DNA from: an uncultured Collinsella sp.
Lineage (GTDB): Bacteria > Actinomycetota > Coriobacteriia > Coriobacteriales > Coriobacteriaceae
Direction of reading: 5' to 3'
DNA: 5,585 nt
Assembly: GCA_934650975.1 (NCBI GenBank)
Contig: CAKUFW010000106.1
Location: forward strand, 1 to 5,585
Shown in pieces: positions 1-5,178 of this stretch. Position numbers and translations under genes: made by a program. Position 1 is the stretch's first letter; each line of letters opens with the position of its first letter. The notes under the pieces are model-generated. The model had not been told where the DNA came from. It did no database searches and saw only the letters and a program-made list of their open reading frames with translations.

Positions 1-384
1 CGCCAGTCCGCGACGCTGCAGAAGCTCTATAAGAAGAAGGTTGGCGACAGCTCCGCGAGCATGCCGACCGCTCCGACCGAGCCTTCTGACGGCAACGAGG
101 AAACCGCGAGCAAAGATTACGCTGACTACATCATCAACCTTGCCGGCGACGAGTGGGATAGCTCGAAGGGCACCTGGAAGGACGCCGATAGCACCTACGC
201 CAAGGCCTTCGCCGACGATGCCTTTACCGCCGATAGTGCCACCTACAAGCAGGCCATGACCGCCTATTACACCGCCTATCAGCAGTATTCCTCCCAGGCC
301 TCGAGCGCCAGCTCCAAGTGGACCGAGTACGCCAACGGCCTGTACGCCAAGGCCAACATCAGCATCTACGGCCTGTTTGCGTAA
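1..384 (+). CDS. C-terminal part of an unrecognised Ala/Ser/Tyr-rich protein (5' end outside window)
   Basis: An open frame runs from the first base of the window to a TAA at 382-384, giving 127 residues; the true start lies upstream. I do not recognise the family. A basic stretch (LYKKK) near the window edge is followed by a Ser/Pro/Thr/Glu-rich linker at about residues 16-37. After that comes a presumably helical region rich in Ala, Ser, Tyr, Asp and Lys, with spaced aromatic residues (WD, TWKD, SKWTEYANGLYAK), ending in ISIYGLFA. There is no Cys, no transmembrane segment and no sorting motif in the visible part. Codon use matches the rest of the window, so the frame looks genuine. The linker followed by a helical Tyr/Trp-spaced tail could suit an extracytoplasmic or surface-associated protein, but this is a guess. 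A hairpin at 438-471 ends the unit, so it is probably not cotranscribed with the permease. Confidence 0.7.
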   Translation, partial: RQSATLQKLYKKKVGDSSASMPTAPTEPSDGNEETASKDYADYIINLAGDEWDSSKGTWKDADSTYAKAFADDAFTADSATYKQAMTAYYTAYQQYSSQASSASSKWTEYANGLYAKANISIYGLFA

Positions 385-437
385 GGGCTGACGGGCTTTA
401 TTCGCTTGCCAAACAATCGAATTATTGCGTGATCGAT

Positions 438-471
438 AACACCCCCTATACAAAAATAGGGGGTGTTTATT
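438..471 (+). terminator. Intrinsic terminator after the partial gene
   Basis: A perfect 12-bp stem (AACACCCCCTAT at 438-449 with ATAGGGGGTGTT at 456-467) encloses a 6-nt loop and runs into TTTATT. It lies about 54 nt after the TAA at 384. The T-tract is short, but the stem is strong and separates the upstream gene from the permease regulatory region. Confidence 0.7.
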
Positions 472-501
472 CATGTAAAGCGCAAACGATTTCAGGCCAA
501 C

Positions 502-513
502 TGGTAGTAACAA
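502..513 (+). promoter_or_regulatory. Candidate GntR-type operator 1 (TGGT-N4-ACAA)
   Basis: TGGTAGTAACAA is a one-mismatch version of the TGGT-N4-ACCA dyad. It shares the 11-base word CTGGTAGTAAC with the next site and lies exactly 31 bp before it. Assignment to the regulator encoded downstream is inferred from similarity to the known NagR/DasR box core, TGGTCTAGACCA. Confidence 0.4.
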
Positions 514-532
514 TGTGGTACCACTGTTCATC

Positions 533-544
533 TGGTAGTAACCA
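533..544 (+). promoter_or_regulatory. Candidate GntR-type operator 2 (TGGT-N4-ACCA)
   Basis: TGGTAGTAACCA has perfect TGGT/ACCA arms around four bases. With its flanks (531-551) it matches the dyad in front of the GntR gene (2529-2549) at 17 of 21 positions, including TCTGGT and AACCAATTT. Because the same extended site occurs at two promoters of one locus, this is the best-supported operator upstream of the permease. Confidence 0.55.
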
Positions 545-563
545 ATTTTGATCCGAAATCGAA

Positions 564-575
564 TGGTAATTACTA
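564..575 (+). promoter_or_regulatory. Candidate GntR-type operator 3 (TGGT-N4-ACTA)
   Basis: TGGTAATTACTA is a nearly perfect 12-bp palindrome with one mismatch. It has the TGGT-N4-AC(C/T)A layout and lies exactly 31 bp after operator 2. Confidence 0.4.
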
Positions 576-685
576 AGAATTATTTTGGTAACGAAATATT
601 GGCAACATGTCTACCTGCGGAAACTACCGTTTACAGGCCAAAAATAACCGTTTGGCAACCAAAAAGTAATTTGAACGAAATGTGG

Positions 686-715
686 TGGACGTTTGAATGA
701 GGTGTGTGCTACGGT
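686..715 (+). promoter_or_regulatory. Candidate promoter of the permease gene
   Basis: TGGACG (686-691, four of six matches to TTGACA) is followed after 18 bp by TACGGT (710-715), which carries an extended -10 TG at 707-708. TACGGT keeps the key T1, A2 and T6 positions, a common form in GC-rich actinobacteria. Transcription would start near 722, giving a leader of about 134 nt. Other -10 choices nearby, such as TACATA at 715-720, are possible. Confidence 0.4.
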
Positions 716-723
716 ACATACCA
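712..723 (+). promoter_or_regulatory. Candidate GntR-type operator 4 (CGGT-N4-ACCA)
   Basis: CGGTACATACCA is a one-mismatch TGGT-N4-ACCA dyad; the opposite strand reads TGGTATGTACCG. It overlaps the proposed -10 box and transcription start of the permease promoter, where a bound repressor would block polymerase. Confidence 0.4.
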
Positions 724-790
724 GCAACCCGAGAAAAGGGACTGGGTTGACTAAGTTTGCGCTTAAATGCCGGCAAGCGGAGAAGTCGGT

Positions 791-859
791 ATGCAGAAGG
801 CGCGGACATGGAACTCGTTGGTGAACAACGAAAGAAAGGTTGGAGGAGATACCATATGA
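791..859 (+). CDS. Possible 22-residue upstream ORF overlapping the permease start
   Basis: ATG at 791 opens a frame reading MQKARTWNSLVNNERKVGG and ending at TGA 857-859. The TGA overlaps the permease ATG (856-858) in an ATGA arrangement typical of translational coupling. A plausible ribosome binding site, GGAGAA at 779-784, lies 6 nt before this ATG; an earlier in-frame ATG at 767 lacks one. The peptide resembles nothing I know. The permease has its own strong GGAGGAG, so coupling is not required, and the short frame may be chance. Confidence 0.25.
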   Translation: MQKARTWNSLVNNERKVGGDTI

Positions 860-2340
860 TGAAGTACCTCCAGAAGCTCGGCAAAGCGCTGATGCTTCCC
901 GTCGCGGCGCTTCCCGTCGCAGGTATTCTTATGGGCGTGGGCTACCTGCTCGCTCCCGCAGTCATGGGTGCTGCCGGTGACACTACCGGTTTTGCCTATA
1001 CCGCCGGCTTCCTGCTCATCAAGGCAGGCGGCGCTCTTATCGATAACATGGCCTGGCTGTTCGCAGTCGGCGCCGCTGTCGGCCTCGCCGACGATCACGA
1101 CGGCACCGCTGGCCTCGCTGGCCTCGTTGCCTTCCTGATGATCCAGCAGCTCCTGAGCCCCGCTGTCGTTCAGACTGTCCAGGGCATCTCCGATCCCGAC
1201 GCGTGGCTCGCTACCACCGAGGGCATCGCGTTCTCCAAGATCGCTGGTAACTCCTTCATCGGCATCCTGTCCGCCGTCATCGGTGGCACTTGCTACAACA
1301 AGTTCAAGGACACCCGTCTCCCCGACTGGCTGGCCTTCTTCTCCGGCAAGCGTTGCGTCGCCATCATGACCGCCGTCATCTGCATCGTCGTCTCCGTCGT
1401 CCTGCTCTTCGTGTGGCCCCTCATCTTCGGTGCCCTCGTTGCTCTGGGTGAGGGCATCGCCGCTATGGGTGGCATCGGCGCTGGCATCTACGCCTTCCTC
1501 AACCGCCTGCTCATCCCGACCGGCCTGCATCACGCTCTGAACAACGTGTTCTGGTTCGACACCATCGGCCTTGGCGACCTGACCCACTTCTGGGCTGGCG
1601 AGACCTCCGCTGACGTCAAGTGGAGCCTCGGTATGTACATGTCTGGCTTCTTCCCCTGCATGATGTTCGGTATCCCGGGTGCTGCCCTGGCTATGGTTCA
1701 GACCGCTAAGAACAAGAAGGCTGCTATCGGCCTGGTTGTCTCCGCTGCTATCTGCGCCTTCGTCTGCGGCGTCACCGAGCCCTTCGAGTTCGGCTTCATG
1801 TTCCTGTGCTTCCCGCTCTACGTCGTGTACGCTGCCCTGTACGGCATCTTCACCATCATCACCTACTATGTCGGTTTCCGTGCTGGCTTCTGCTTCTCCG
1901 CTGGTGCTACCGACCTCCTGTTCTCCGCTAGCCTCCCGGCTGCCGCCAACACCTGGGCGATCATTCCGCTGGGCATCGCTGCCTTCGTGGTCTTCTACCT
2001 CGTGTTCCGCTTCGCCATCACCAAGTTCGACCTCATGACCCCTGGTCGCGAGGACGAGGATGTCGAGGAGACCTCCGCTCCCGCCGCTGCTGGCAACGAT
2101 AAGTTCGCTGCTCTGGCTGCCGCTGTTCTCGCTGCCGTCGGTGGCAAGGAGAACGTCAAGACCGTTGACTGCTGCGCTACTCGCCTGCGCTTCGAGCTCG
2201 GCGATTCCGCTCTGGTCGACGAGGCTGCCTGCAAGAAGGCTGGCGCTCTGGGTGTCATGAAGATGGACAAGGGTGCTACCCAGGTCATCATCGGCACGCA
2301 GGTCCAGGCTGTTGCCGAGGAGCTCAAGAAGCTTCTCTAA
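856..2340 (+). CDS. nagE: PTS GlcNAc-type transporter, EIIBC (NagE/NagP-like)
   Basis: A membrane permease of the phosphotransferase system that takes up GlcNAc (possibly also glucose or glucosamine) and phosphorylates it at C6. The 494 residues form an EIIC domain (about 1-390, multiple hydrophobic segments) and a C-terminal EIIB domain (about 415-494). EIIC carries NRLLIPTGLHHALN (216-229), SGFFPCMMFGIPGAALAM (263-280), VTEPFEFGFMF (306-316, sugar-site Glu308) and TPGRED (395-400), all close to the E. coli NagE wording. EIIB carries DCCATRLR; Cys440 aligns with the phosphorylated Cys of the family. There is no EIIA domain, as in Bacillus NagP and unlike the E. coli NagE fusion, so an EIIA must act in trans. 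Start 856 is chosen because GGAGGAG (842-848) precedes it by 7 nt and MMKYLQKLGKALMLP aligns with the NagE N-terminus. Strongly biased codons suggest high expression. Exact sugar preference is inferred from the neighbours. Confidence 0.9.
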   Translation: MMKYLQKLGKALMLPVAALPVAGILMGVGYLLAPAVMGAAGDTTGFAYTAGFLLIKAGGALIDNMAWLFAVGAAVGLADDHDGTAGLAGLVAFLMIQQLLSPAVVQTVQGISDPDAWLATTEGIAFSKIAGNSFIGILSAVIGGTCYNKFKDTRLPDWLAFFSGKRCVAIMTAVICIVVSVVLLFVWPLIFGALVALGEGIAAMGGIGAGIYAFLNRLLIPTGLHHALNNVFWFDTIGLGDLTHFWAGETSADVKWSLGMYMSGFFPCMMFGIPGAALAMVQTAKNKKAAIGLVVSAAICAFVCGVTEPFEFGFMFLCFPLYVVYAALYGIFTIITYYVGFRAGFCFSAGATDLLFSASLPAAANTWAIIPLGIAAFVVFYLVFRFAITKFDLMTPGREDEDVEETSAPAAAGNDKFAALAAAVLAAVGGKENVKTVDCCATRLRFELGDSALVDEAACKKAGALGVMKMDKGATQVIIGTQVQAVAEELKKLL

Positions 2341-2363
2341 GCCTCTAGGACGTTGTGTCTTGC

Positions 2364-2401
2364 AAAAGGGTCGTCCCGCTCCGCGGGGGCGGCCCTTTTT
2401 T
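2364..2401 (+). terminator. Strong intrinsic terminator of the permease gene
   Basis: AAAAGGG (2364-2370) pairs with CCCTTTT (2393-2399), and the stem continues inward through TCGTCCC against the G-rich side, including two G-U pairs and a GC-rich apex. It ends in TTTTTT at 2396-2401. It lies 24 nt after the TAA and makes the permease a separate transcript from the GntR gene. Confidence 0.9.
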
Positions 2402-2511
2402 ACTACCACGATTTGTAATGCAGCAGTGGAATTGGTATCAGTGGCTGTTGATTTGGCACGGTCAAACATTCTTGAAATATACGGGTTGACCTGCTGTTAT
2501 CAATTATTAGC

Positions 2512-2520
2512 TGTTATAGT
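2512..2520 (+). promoter_or_regulatory. Candidate extended -10 promoter of the GntR gene
   Basis: TGTTATAGT contains an extended TG (2512-2513) and TATAGT (2515-2520, five of six matches to TATAAT). No good -35 lies at the right distance; TTGACC at 2486-2491 is 23 bp away, too far. The predicted start is near 2527, leaving about 47 nt of leader before the ATG at 2574. Confidence 0.5.
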
Positions 2521-2530
2521 ACGTGGTGTC

Positions 2531-2542
2531 TGGTTACAACCA
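2531..2542 (+). promoter_or_regulatory. Candidate autoregulatory operator of the GntR protein (TGGT-N4-ACCA)
   Basis: TGGTTACAACCA has perfect 5-bp arms (TGGTT/AACCA) around AC. It lies 10 bp after the -10 box, so a bound dimer would occlude the start of transcription. Its extended form matches the site at 531-551 upstream of the permease, and its arm spacing equals that of the known NagR/DasR box. Autoregulation is inferred from position. Confidence 0.6.
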
Positions 2543-2573
2543 ATTTCGAGTCATTTATCCGGCAGGTTTCATC

Positions 2574-3305
2574 ATGGCAATGGGAGCACGCAAACAGCCT
2601 TTGTACGATCAGCTCGTCGATTTGCTGACCGATAAGATTGATCACGAACTCCGACCCGGCGACTATTTGCCGTCTGAGCGCGATCTGTCGGAACGCTACG
2701 GGCTCTCGCGCACGACGGTTCGTCTTGCCCTTCAGGAGCTTGAGCGCCTGGGTTTGGTGGTTCGTCAGCGCGGTCGCGGAACCATGGTGTGCGACCGCTC
2801 GCTGCAGACGGCAAACCTCACGCAAACCTATAGCTTTACCGAGCAGATGAAGGCAATCGGCCGTGTGCCCAGGACGACGATTCTTGAGTTTACCGAGGTC
2901 GAGGCCGACAAGAATATTGCCGTAGAGATGAACGCGCGTCTGGGCGAGCGTCTGTACAAGATCAAGCGCCTGCGTATTGCCGATGGTGTGCCGCTCATGA
3001 TTGAGTGCACGTATTTGCCGAGCCGCAAATTCTTTGCGCTTAAGCGCCCCATGATCGAGAACAAATCGCTGTACGACATGATCGAGCAGGACTTTCACGA
3101 GAAGGTTCGCGTGGCCGAGGAAGAATTCTATGCGAGTATTGCCCGCCATTCCGACGCCCGTCTGCTCGAGATTGCCGAAGGCGCGCCGGTCCTGGATTTG
3201 ATTCGTACCACCTATGACATGAACAACGAGGTTATCGAGTATACGCGTTCGGTTGCGCGCGCCGACCAGTTTAAGTACAAGGTCTACCACAACCGCGCCG
3301 TCTAG
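2574..3305 (+). CDS. nagR: GntR/HutC-family transcriptional regulator, NagR (YvoA)/DasR-like
   Basis: A cytoplasmic DNA-binding regulator of amino-sugar use. It has 243 residues, a usual length for NagR/YvoA. The N-terminal winged helix-turn-helix (about 8-75) shows LPSERDLSERYGLSRTTVRLAL at 32-53 and the wing motif RGRGT at 66-70. A UTRA effector domain (about 85-237) follows, with SFTEQM (87-92), KRLRIADGVPLMIE (131-144), KSLYDMI (164-170) and IEYTRSVARADQFKY (221-235). Residues R132, R134, E144, S165, Y167 and E222 fit the pattern of the sugar-phosphate pocket in this family. The likely ligand is GlcNAc-6-P or GlcN-6-P, inferred from the adjacent permease and nagA. The start at 2574 is preferred because GGCAGG (2561-2566) lies 7 nt upstream; a GTG at 2523 lies before the predicted transcription start, and an ATG at 2580 is a weaker alternative. 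Codon use is less biased than in the permease, as expected of a regulator. No terminator follows, so readthrough into nagA is plausible. Confidence 0.85.
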   Translation: MAMGARKQPLYDQLVDLLTDKIDHELRPGDYLPSERDLSERYGLSRTTVRLALQELERLGLVVRQRGRGTMVCDRSLQTANLTQTYSFTEQMKAIGRVPRTTILEFTEVEADKNIAVEMNARLGERLYKIKRLRIADGVPLMIECTYLPSRKFFALKRPMIENKSLYDMIEQDFHEKVRVAEEEFYASIARHSDARLLEIAEGAPVLDLIRTTYDMNNEVIEYTRSVARADQFKYKVYHNRAV

Positions 3306-3315
3306 AGTTATTGGG

Positions 3316-3321
3316 TATAAA
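3316..3321 (+). promoter_or_regulatory. Weak candidate -10 box for a nagA-proximal promoter
   Basis: TATAAA lies just after the regulator's stop codon, but no recognisable -35 precedes it at 16-18 bp. If used, the transcript would begin near the base of the first leader hairpin. nagA may instead be transcribed from the regulator promoter. Confidence 0.2.
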
Positions 3322-3432
3322 CGGCTTGGCGTGTTTTGCGGCGGGTGCAAAATGTGCCAAGCGGTAGAAGGCAACGAACAATCGCTCAAATGAACAAAGC
3401 AGTGGTTTTTGACCCGCCCTAAAACGCACTGC
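3321..3432 (+). promoter_or_regulatory. Candidate structured RNA leader of nagA: two hairpins with complementary loops
   Basis: Hairpin 1 pairs 3324-3339 with 3347-3362 as 16 continuous base pairs, three of them G-U (G3331, U3332 and G3333 against U3355, G3354 and U3353). It leaves a 7-nt loop, GGCGGGT (3340-3346). Hairpin 2 pairs GCAGTG (3399-3404) with CACTGC (3427-3432) and GTTTT (3405-3409) with AAAAC (3421-3425), with G3426 bulged. Its 11-nt loop (3410-3420) contains ACCCGCC (3412-3418), the exact complement of the whole first loop. This allows a 7-bp GC-rich kissing interaction. The second hairpin ends 6 nt before the nagA ribosome binding site GGGAG (3439-3443). Neither hairpin has a following T-tract, so translational control or mRNA processing fits better than termination. 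The G-U pairs show that the structure favours the + strand transcript. I recognise no named RNA family here. Confidence 0.6.
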
Positions 3433-3448
3433 GAGTACGGGAGCTTAG

Positions 3449-4618
3449 ATGAGCACGTATGCTATCAAGGCCGACAAGTTCTTTTTGCCGGCGGGGCCGC
3501 AGCTGGGCGGCTATCTTGTGGTCGAGGACGGCGTTTTTGGCGCCTGGCAGGCCGATGAGCCCGCTTGCGAGATCAAGGACTACACGGGCATGTGGATTGC
3601 GCCGGGCATGGTGGACACCCACATCCACGGCTTCTACAACCACGCCACGACCGACAACGATGCCGAGGGCATCAACATCAGCTCCACCGAGCTTGCCCGC
3701 CGCGGCACCACTAGCTGGCTGCCCACGACCTTTACTGACGGCGTGGAGCAGATTAAGGACGCCTGCGCTGCCATCGCCCAGGCCGATGAGGAGCGCGGTC
3801 CTGAGTTTTGCGGTGCCCGCATTCAAGGCATCTACCTTGAGGGCCCGTTCTTTACCATGAAGCACGTGGGCGCCCAGAACCCCGCCTTTTTGATTGACCC
3901 GTCCGAGGAAATCTTTGACGAGTGGCAGGAGGCTGCTGGCGGACGCATCGTTAAGAGCGCCATGGCAGCCGAGCGCGATGGCGCTGCCGCCTACGCAGCT
4001 GCCCTGAACGCCAAGGGCGTGGTGACCTGCATCGGCCACTCCGACGCTACCTATGACGAGTGTGCTGCGGCCATTAACGCCGGCGCTAGCTGCTTCACGC
4101 ACACCTACAATGGCCAGCGTGGCCTGCATCACCGCGAGCCTGGCGTCGTGGGTGCTGCCATGACCACGCCCAACACGTATGCCGAGATCATCTGCGACGG
4201 CAAGCATGTGAACCCTGCCGCTATCAAGGCGCTGCTGCAGGCCAAGGGCTGGCAGCACACGGTGCTCATCACCGACTGCCTGGGTTGCGGCGGCATGCCC
4301 GAGGGGAAGTACACCAGCGGCGGCATGGATGTCGTCATGAAGGACAACCTGTGCTGGCTTGCCGACGGCTCCGCCATCGCCGGCTCGGTGCTCACGCTTG
4401 CCCAGGGCGTCAAGAATATGGTCGACTGGGGCCTTGCCAGCGCCGACATCGCCATTCGCATGGCAACCGAGGTTCCGGCACGCTCTGCTCACGTCGACGA
4501 CAAGTGCGGTAGCATTATGCCGGGGCGCGACGCCGACTTTGTCGTGTTCAATCCCGACCTTACCCTGGTCGAGACGTATGTGGGCGGCAACAGCGTCGGT
4601 TACGCGTTTACCGAGTAG
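3449..4618 (+). CDS. nagA: N-acetylglucosamine-6-phosphate deacetylase
   Basis: A cytoplasmic metal-dependent amidohydrolase that converts GlcNAc-6-P to glucosamine-6-P and acetate, the first step after PTS uptake. The 389 residues are the usual family length. Visible motifs, in order: PGMVDTHIHG (52-61) with metal-type His58 and His60; YLEGPFF (129-135) with Glu131; GHSDATYDE (196-204) with His197; THTYNGQRGLHHREPGVVGAA (218-237) with His218; ICDGKHVNP (248-256) with His253; LITDCLGCGG (273-282) with the likely catalytic Asp276; and a C-terminal GSIMPGRDADFVVF (354-367). The HxH at 58-60 resembles the two-metal Bacillus type rather than E. coli NagA, where these positions differ. GGGAG (3439-3443) lies 5 nt before the ATG. 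The gene follows the GntR gene by 143 bp, through a structured leader, and is followed after 32 bp by the YhcH-like gene, so those two are probably cotranscribed. Confidence 0.93.
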   Translation: MSTYAIKADKFFLPAGPQLGGYLVVEDGVFGAWQADEPACEIKDYTGMWIAPGMVDTHIHGFYNHATTDNDAEGINISSTELARRGTTSWLPTTFTDGVEQIKDACAAIAQADEERGPEFCGARIQGIYLEGPFFTMKHVGAQNPAFLIDPSEEIFDEWQEAAGGRIVKSAMAAERDGAAAYAAALNAKGVVTCIGHSDATYDECAAAINAGASCFTHTYNGQRGLHHREPGVVGAAMTTPNTYAEIICDGKHVNPAAIKALLQAKGWQHTVLITDCLGCGGMPEGKYTSGGMDVVMKDNLCWLADGSAIAGSVLTLAQGVKNMVDWGLASADIAIRMATEVPARSAHVDDKCGSIMPGRDADFVVFNPDLTLVETYVGGNSVGYAFTE

Positions 4619-4650
4619 CTGCCAAAGTGACGATCCGAGAGGGGATTTAG

Positions 4651-5124
4651 ATGATTTACGGTGCACTGGGCGATATCGAGGAATACCGCGGCATGCTCAA
4701 GGGCCTCGATGTGCTGATCGATTGGCTCGAGGAGAACGATCCGGCGGAGCTCGAGGTCGGCAGCCATCCGATTCTGGGCGACAAGGTCTTTGCGAACGTC
4801 ATGGCCCCCACGACGCGTCCTGAGGCCGACGCTCACTATGAGACGCATCAGCGCTATCACGACCTTCAGATCGATGTTGAGGGTCGCGAGGCCTTTAAGG
4901 TCGCCACGGGCAGCCTGACGCTGGTTCAGGAGTTCGACGAGAAGGACGACTACGATCTGGTCGATTCCGACGCCTCGATCGCCGGCGATCTGGCCGACGA
5001 CAAGTTTGCCCTGTTCGTTGCCGGTGAGCCTCACATGCCCACGCTCGAGTTCCCGGGCGACGGTGCGCAGCCGGTCAAGAAGATCTGCTTTAAGCTGCTT
5101 GCCGACGCCTACTGGGAGGAGTAA
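4651..5124 (+). CDS. YhcH/YjgK/YiaL (DUF386) family protein, probable sugar anomerase-like accessory
   Basis: A 157-residue cytoplasmic protein of the cupin-like YhcH/YjgK/YiaL family; a member in E. coli sialic-acid use (NanQ) is described as an N-acetylneuraminate anomerase. The family signature is visible as ETHQRYHDLQIDVEGRE (64-80), with candidate metal ligands Glu64, His66 and His70, and as FVAGEPHMP (122-130) with His128, followed by VKKICFKLL (142-150). The N-terminal MIYGALGDIEEY is also typical. An AGAGGGG ribosome binding site (4638-4644) lies 6 nt before the ATG. Placement 32 bp after nagA implies a role in amino-sugar use, perhaps interconverting anomers of GlcNAc-6-P, GlcN-6-P or a related sugar. 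The substrate cannot be read from sequence. No sialate lyase or epimerase gene is visible, so a specific sialic-acid role is unsupported here. Confidence 0.88.
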   Translation: MIYGALGDIEEYRGMLKGLDVLIDWLEENDPAELEVGSHPILGDKVFANVMAPTTRPEADAHYETHQRYHDLQIDVEGREAFKVATGSLTLVQEFDEKDDYDLVDSDASIAGDLADDKFALFVAGEPHMPTLEFPGDGAQPVKKICFKLLADAYWEE

Positions 5125-5162
5125 CGCGCCGCTCGATTGAGTTGTGCTGGCGCGATTTCTTT
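5125..5162 (+). terminator. Possible first terminator hairpin directly after the YhcH-like gene
   Basis: CGCGCC (5125-5130) begins right after the stop codon and pairs with GGCGCG (5149-5154). The inner loop can form CTC/GAG, and ATTTCTTT follows. An alternative pairing of GCGCGA (5150-5155) with TCGCGC (5170-5175) would compete. The interrupted T-tract makes it a weak candidate. Confidence 0.3.
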
Positions 5163-5178
5163 GATGAGGTCGCGCTTG

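Larger units (their letters stand above)
472..855 (+). other. Long regulatory region and leader upstream of the permease
   Basis: These roughly 385 bases contain no convincing protein gene apart from one possible short upstream ORF, and the first 210 or so are clearly richer in A+T than the flanking genes. The region holds repeated TGGT-type dyads (about 502, 533, 564 and 712), a GTGGTACCAC palindrome at 515-524, further TTGGTAAC/TTGGCAAC words at 585, 599 and 652, a repeated ACCGTTT (626 and 647), a candidate promoter at 686-715, and an untranslated leader of about 130 nt. The leader contains a small hairpin, CAACCC (725-730) with GGGTTG (744-749), and another, TCGTTG (815-820) with CAACGA (826-831), shortly before the ribosome binding site. 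I recognise no known riboswitch. Confidence 0.6.

Noticed and set aside
607..669. Twenty-residue open frame (ATG at 607) in the permease regulatory region
   Set aside because: It has no ribosome binding site, lies upstream of the proposed promoter and overlaps repeated regulatory words.
808..855. In-frame alternative start for the permease at ATG 808
   Set aside because: It would add 16 charged residues (VGEQRKKGWRR) before the conserved NagE-like N-terminus. The best ribosome binding site, GGAGGAG at 842-848, is placed for ATG 856.
763..2469. Very long open frame on the - strand opposite the permease gene
   Set aside because: Its Gly/Asp/Glu/Ala/Ser-rich, hydrophilic, domain-free translation is what arises opposite a GC-rich, codon-biased gene. 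It has no family motifs, and the + strand protein is unambiguous.
2523..2573. GTG start at 2523 for the GntR gene
   Set aside because: It lies before the predicted transcription start, its coding sequence would contain the operator dyad, and it lacks a ribosome binding site; ATG 2574 gives the usual 243-residue length.
3324..3362. Hairpin after the GntR gene as an intrinsic terminator
   Set aside because: The stem is strong, but no T-tract follows on the + strand and the G-U pairs would be lost on the - strand. A structured leader fits better.
2514..3389. Long open frame on the - strand opposite the GntR gene
   Set aside because: It is the antisense shadow of a clearly recognisable regulator and shows no recognisable motif of its own.
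3419..4666. Long open frame on the - strand opposite nagA
   Set aside because: The Gly/Ala/Val/His-rich translation is a reverse-strand artefact; all NagA motifs are on the + strand.
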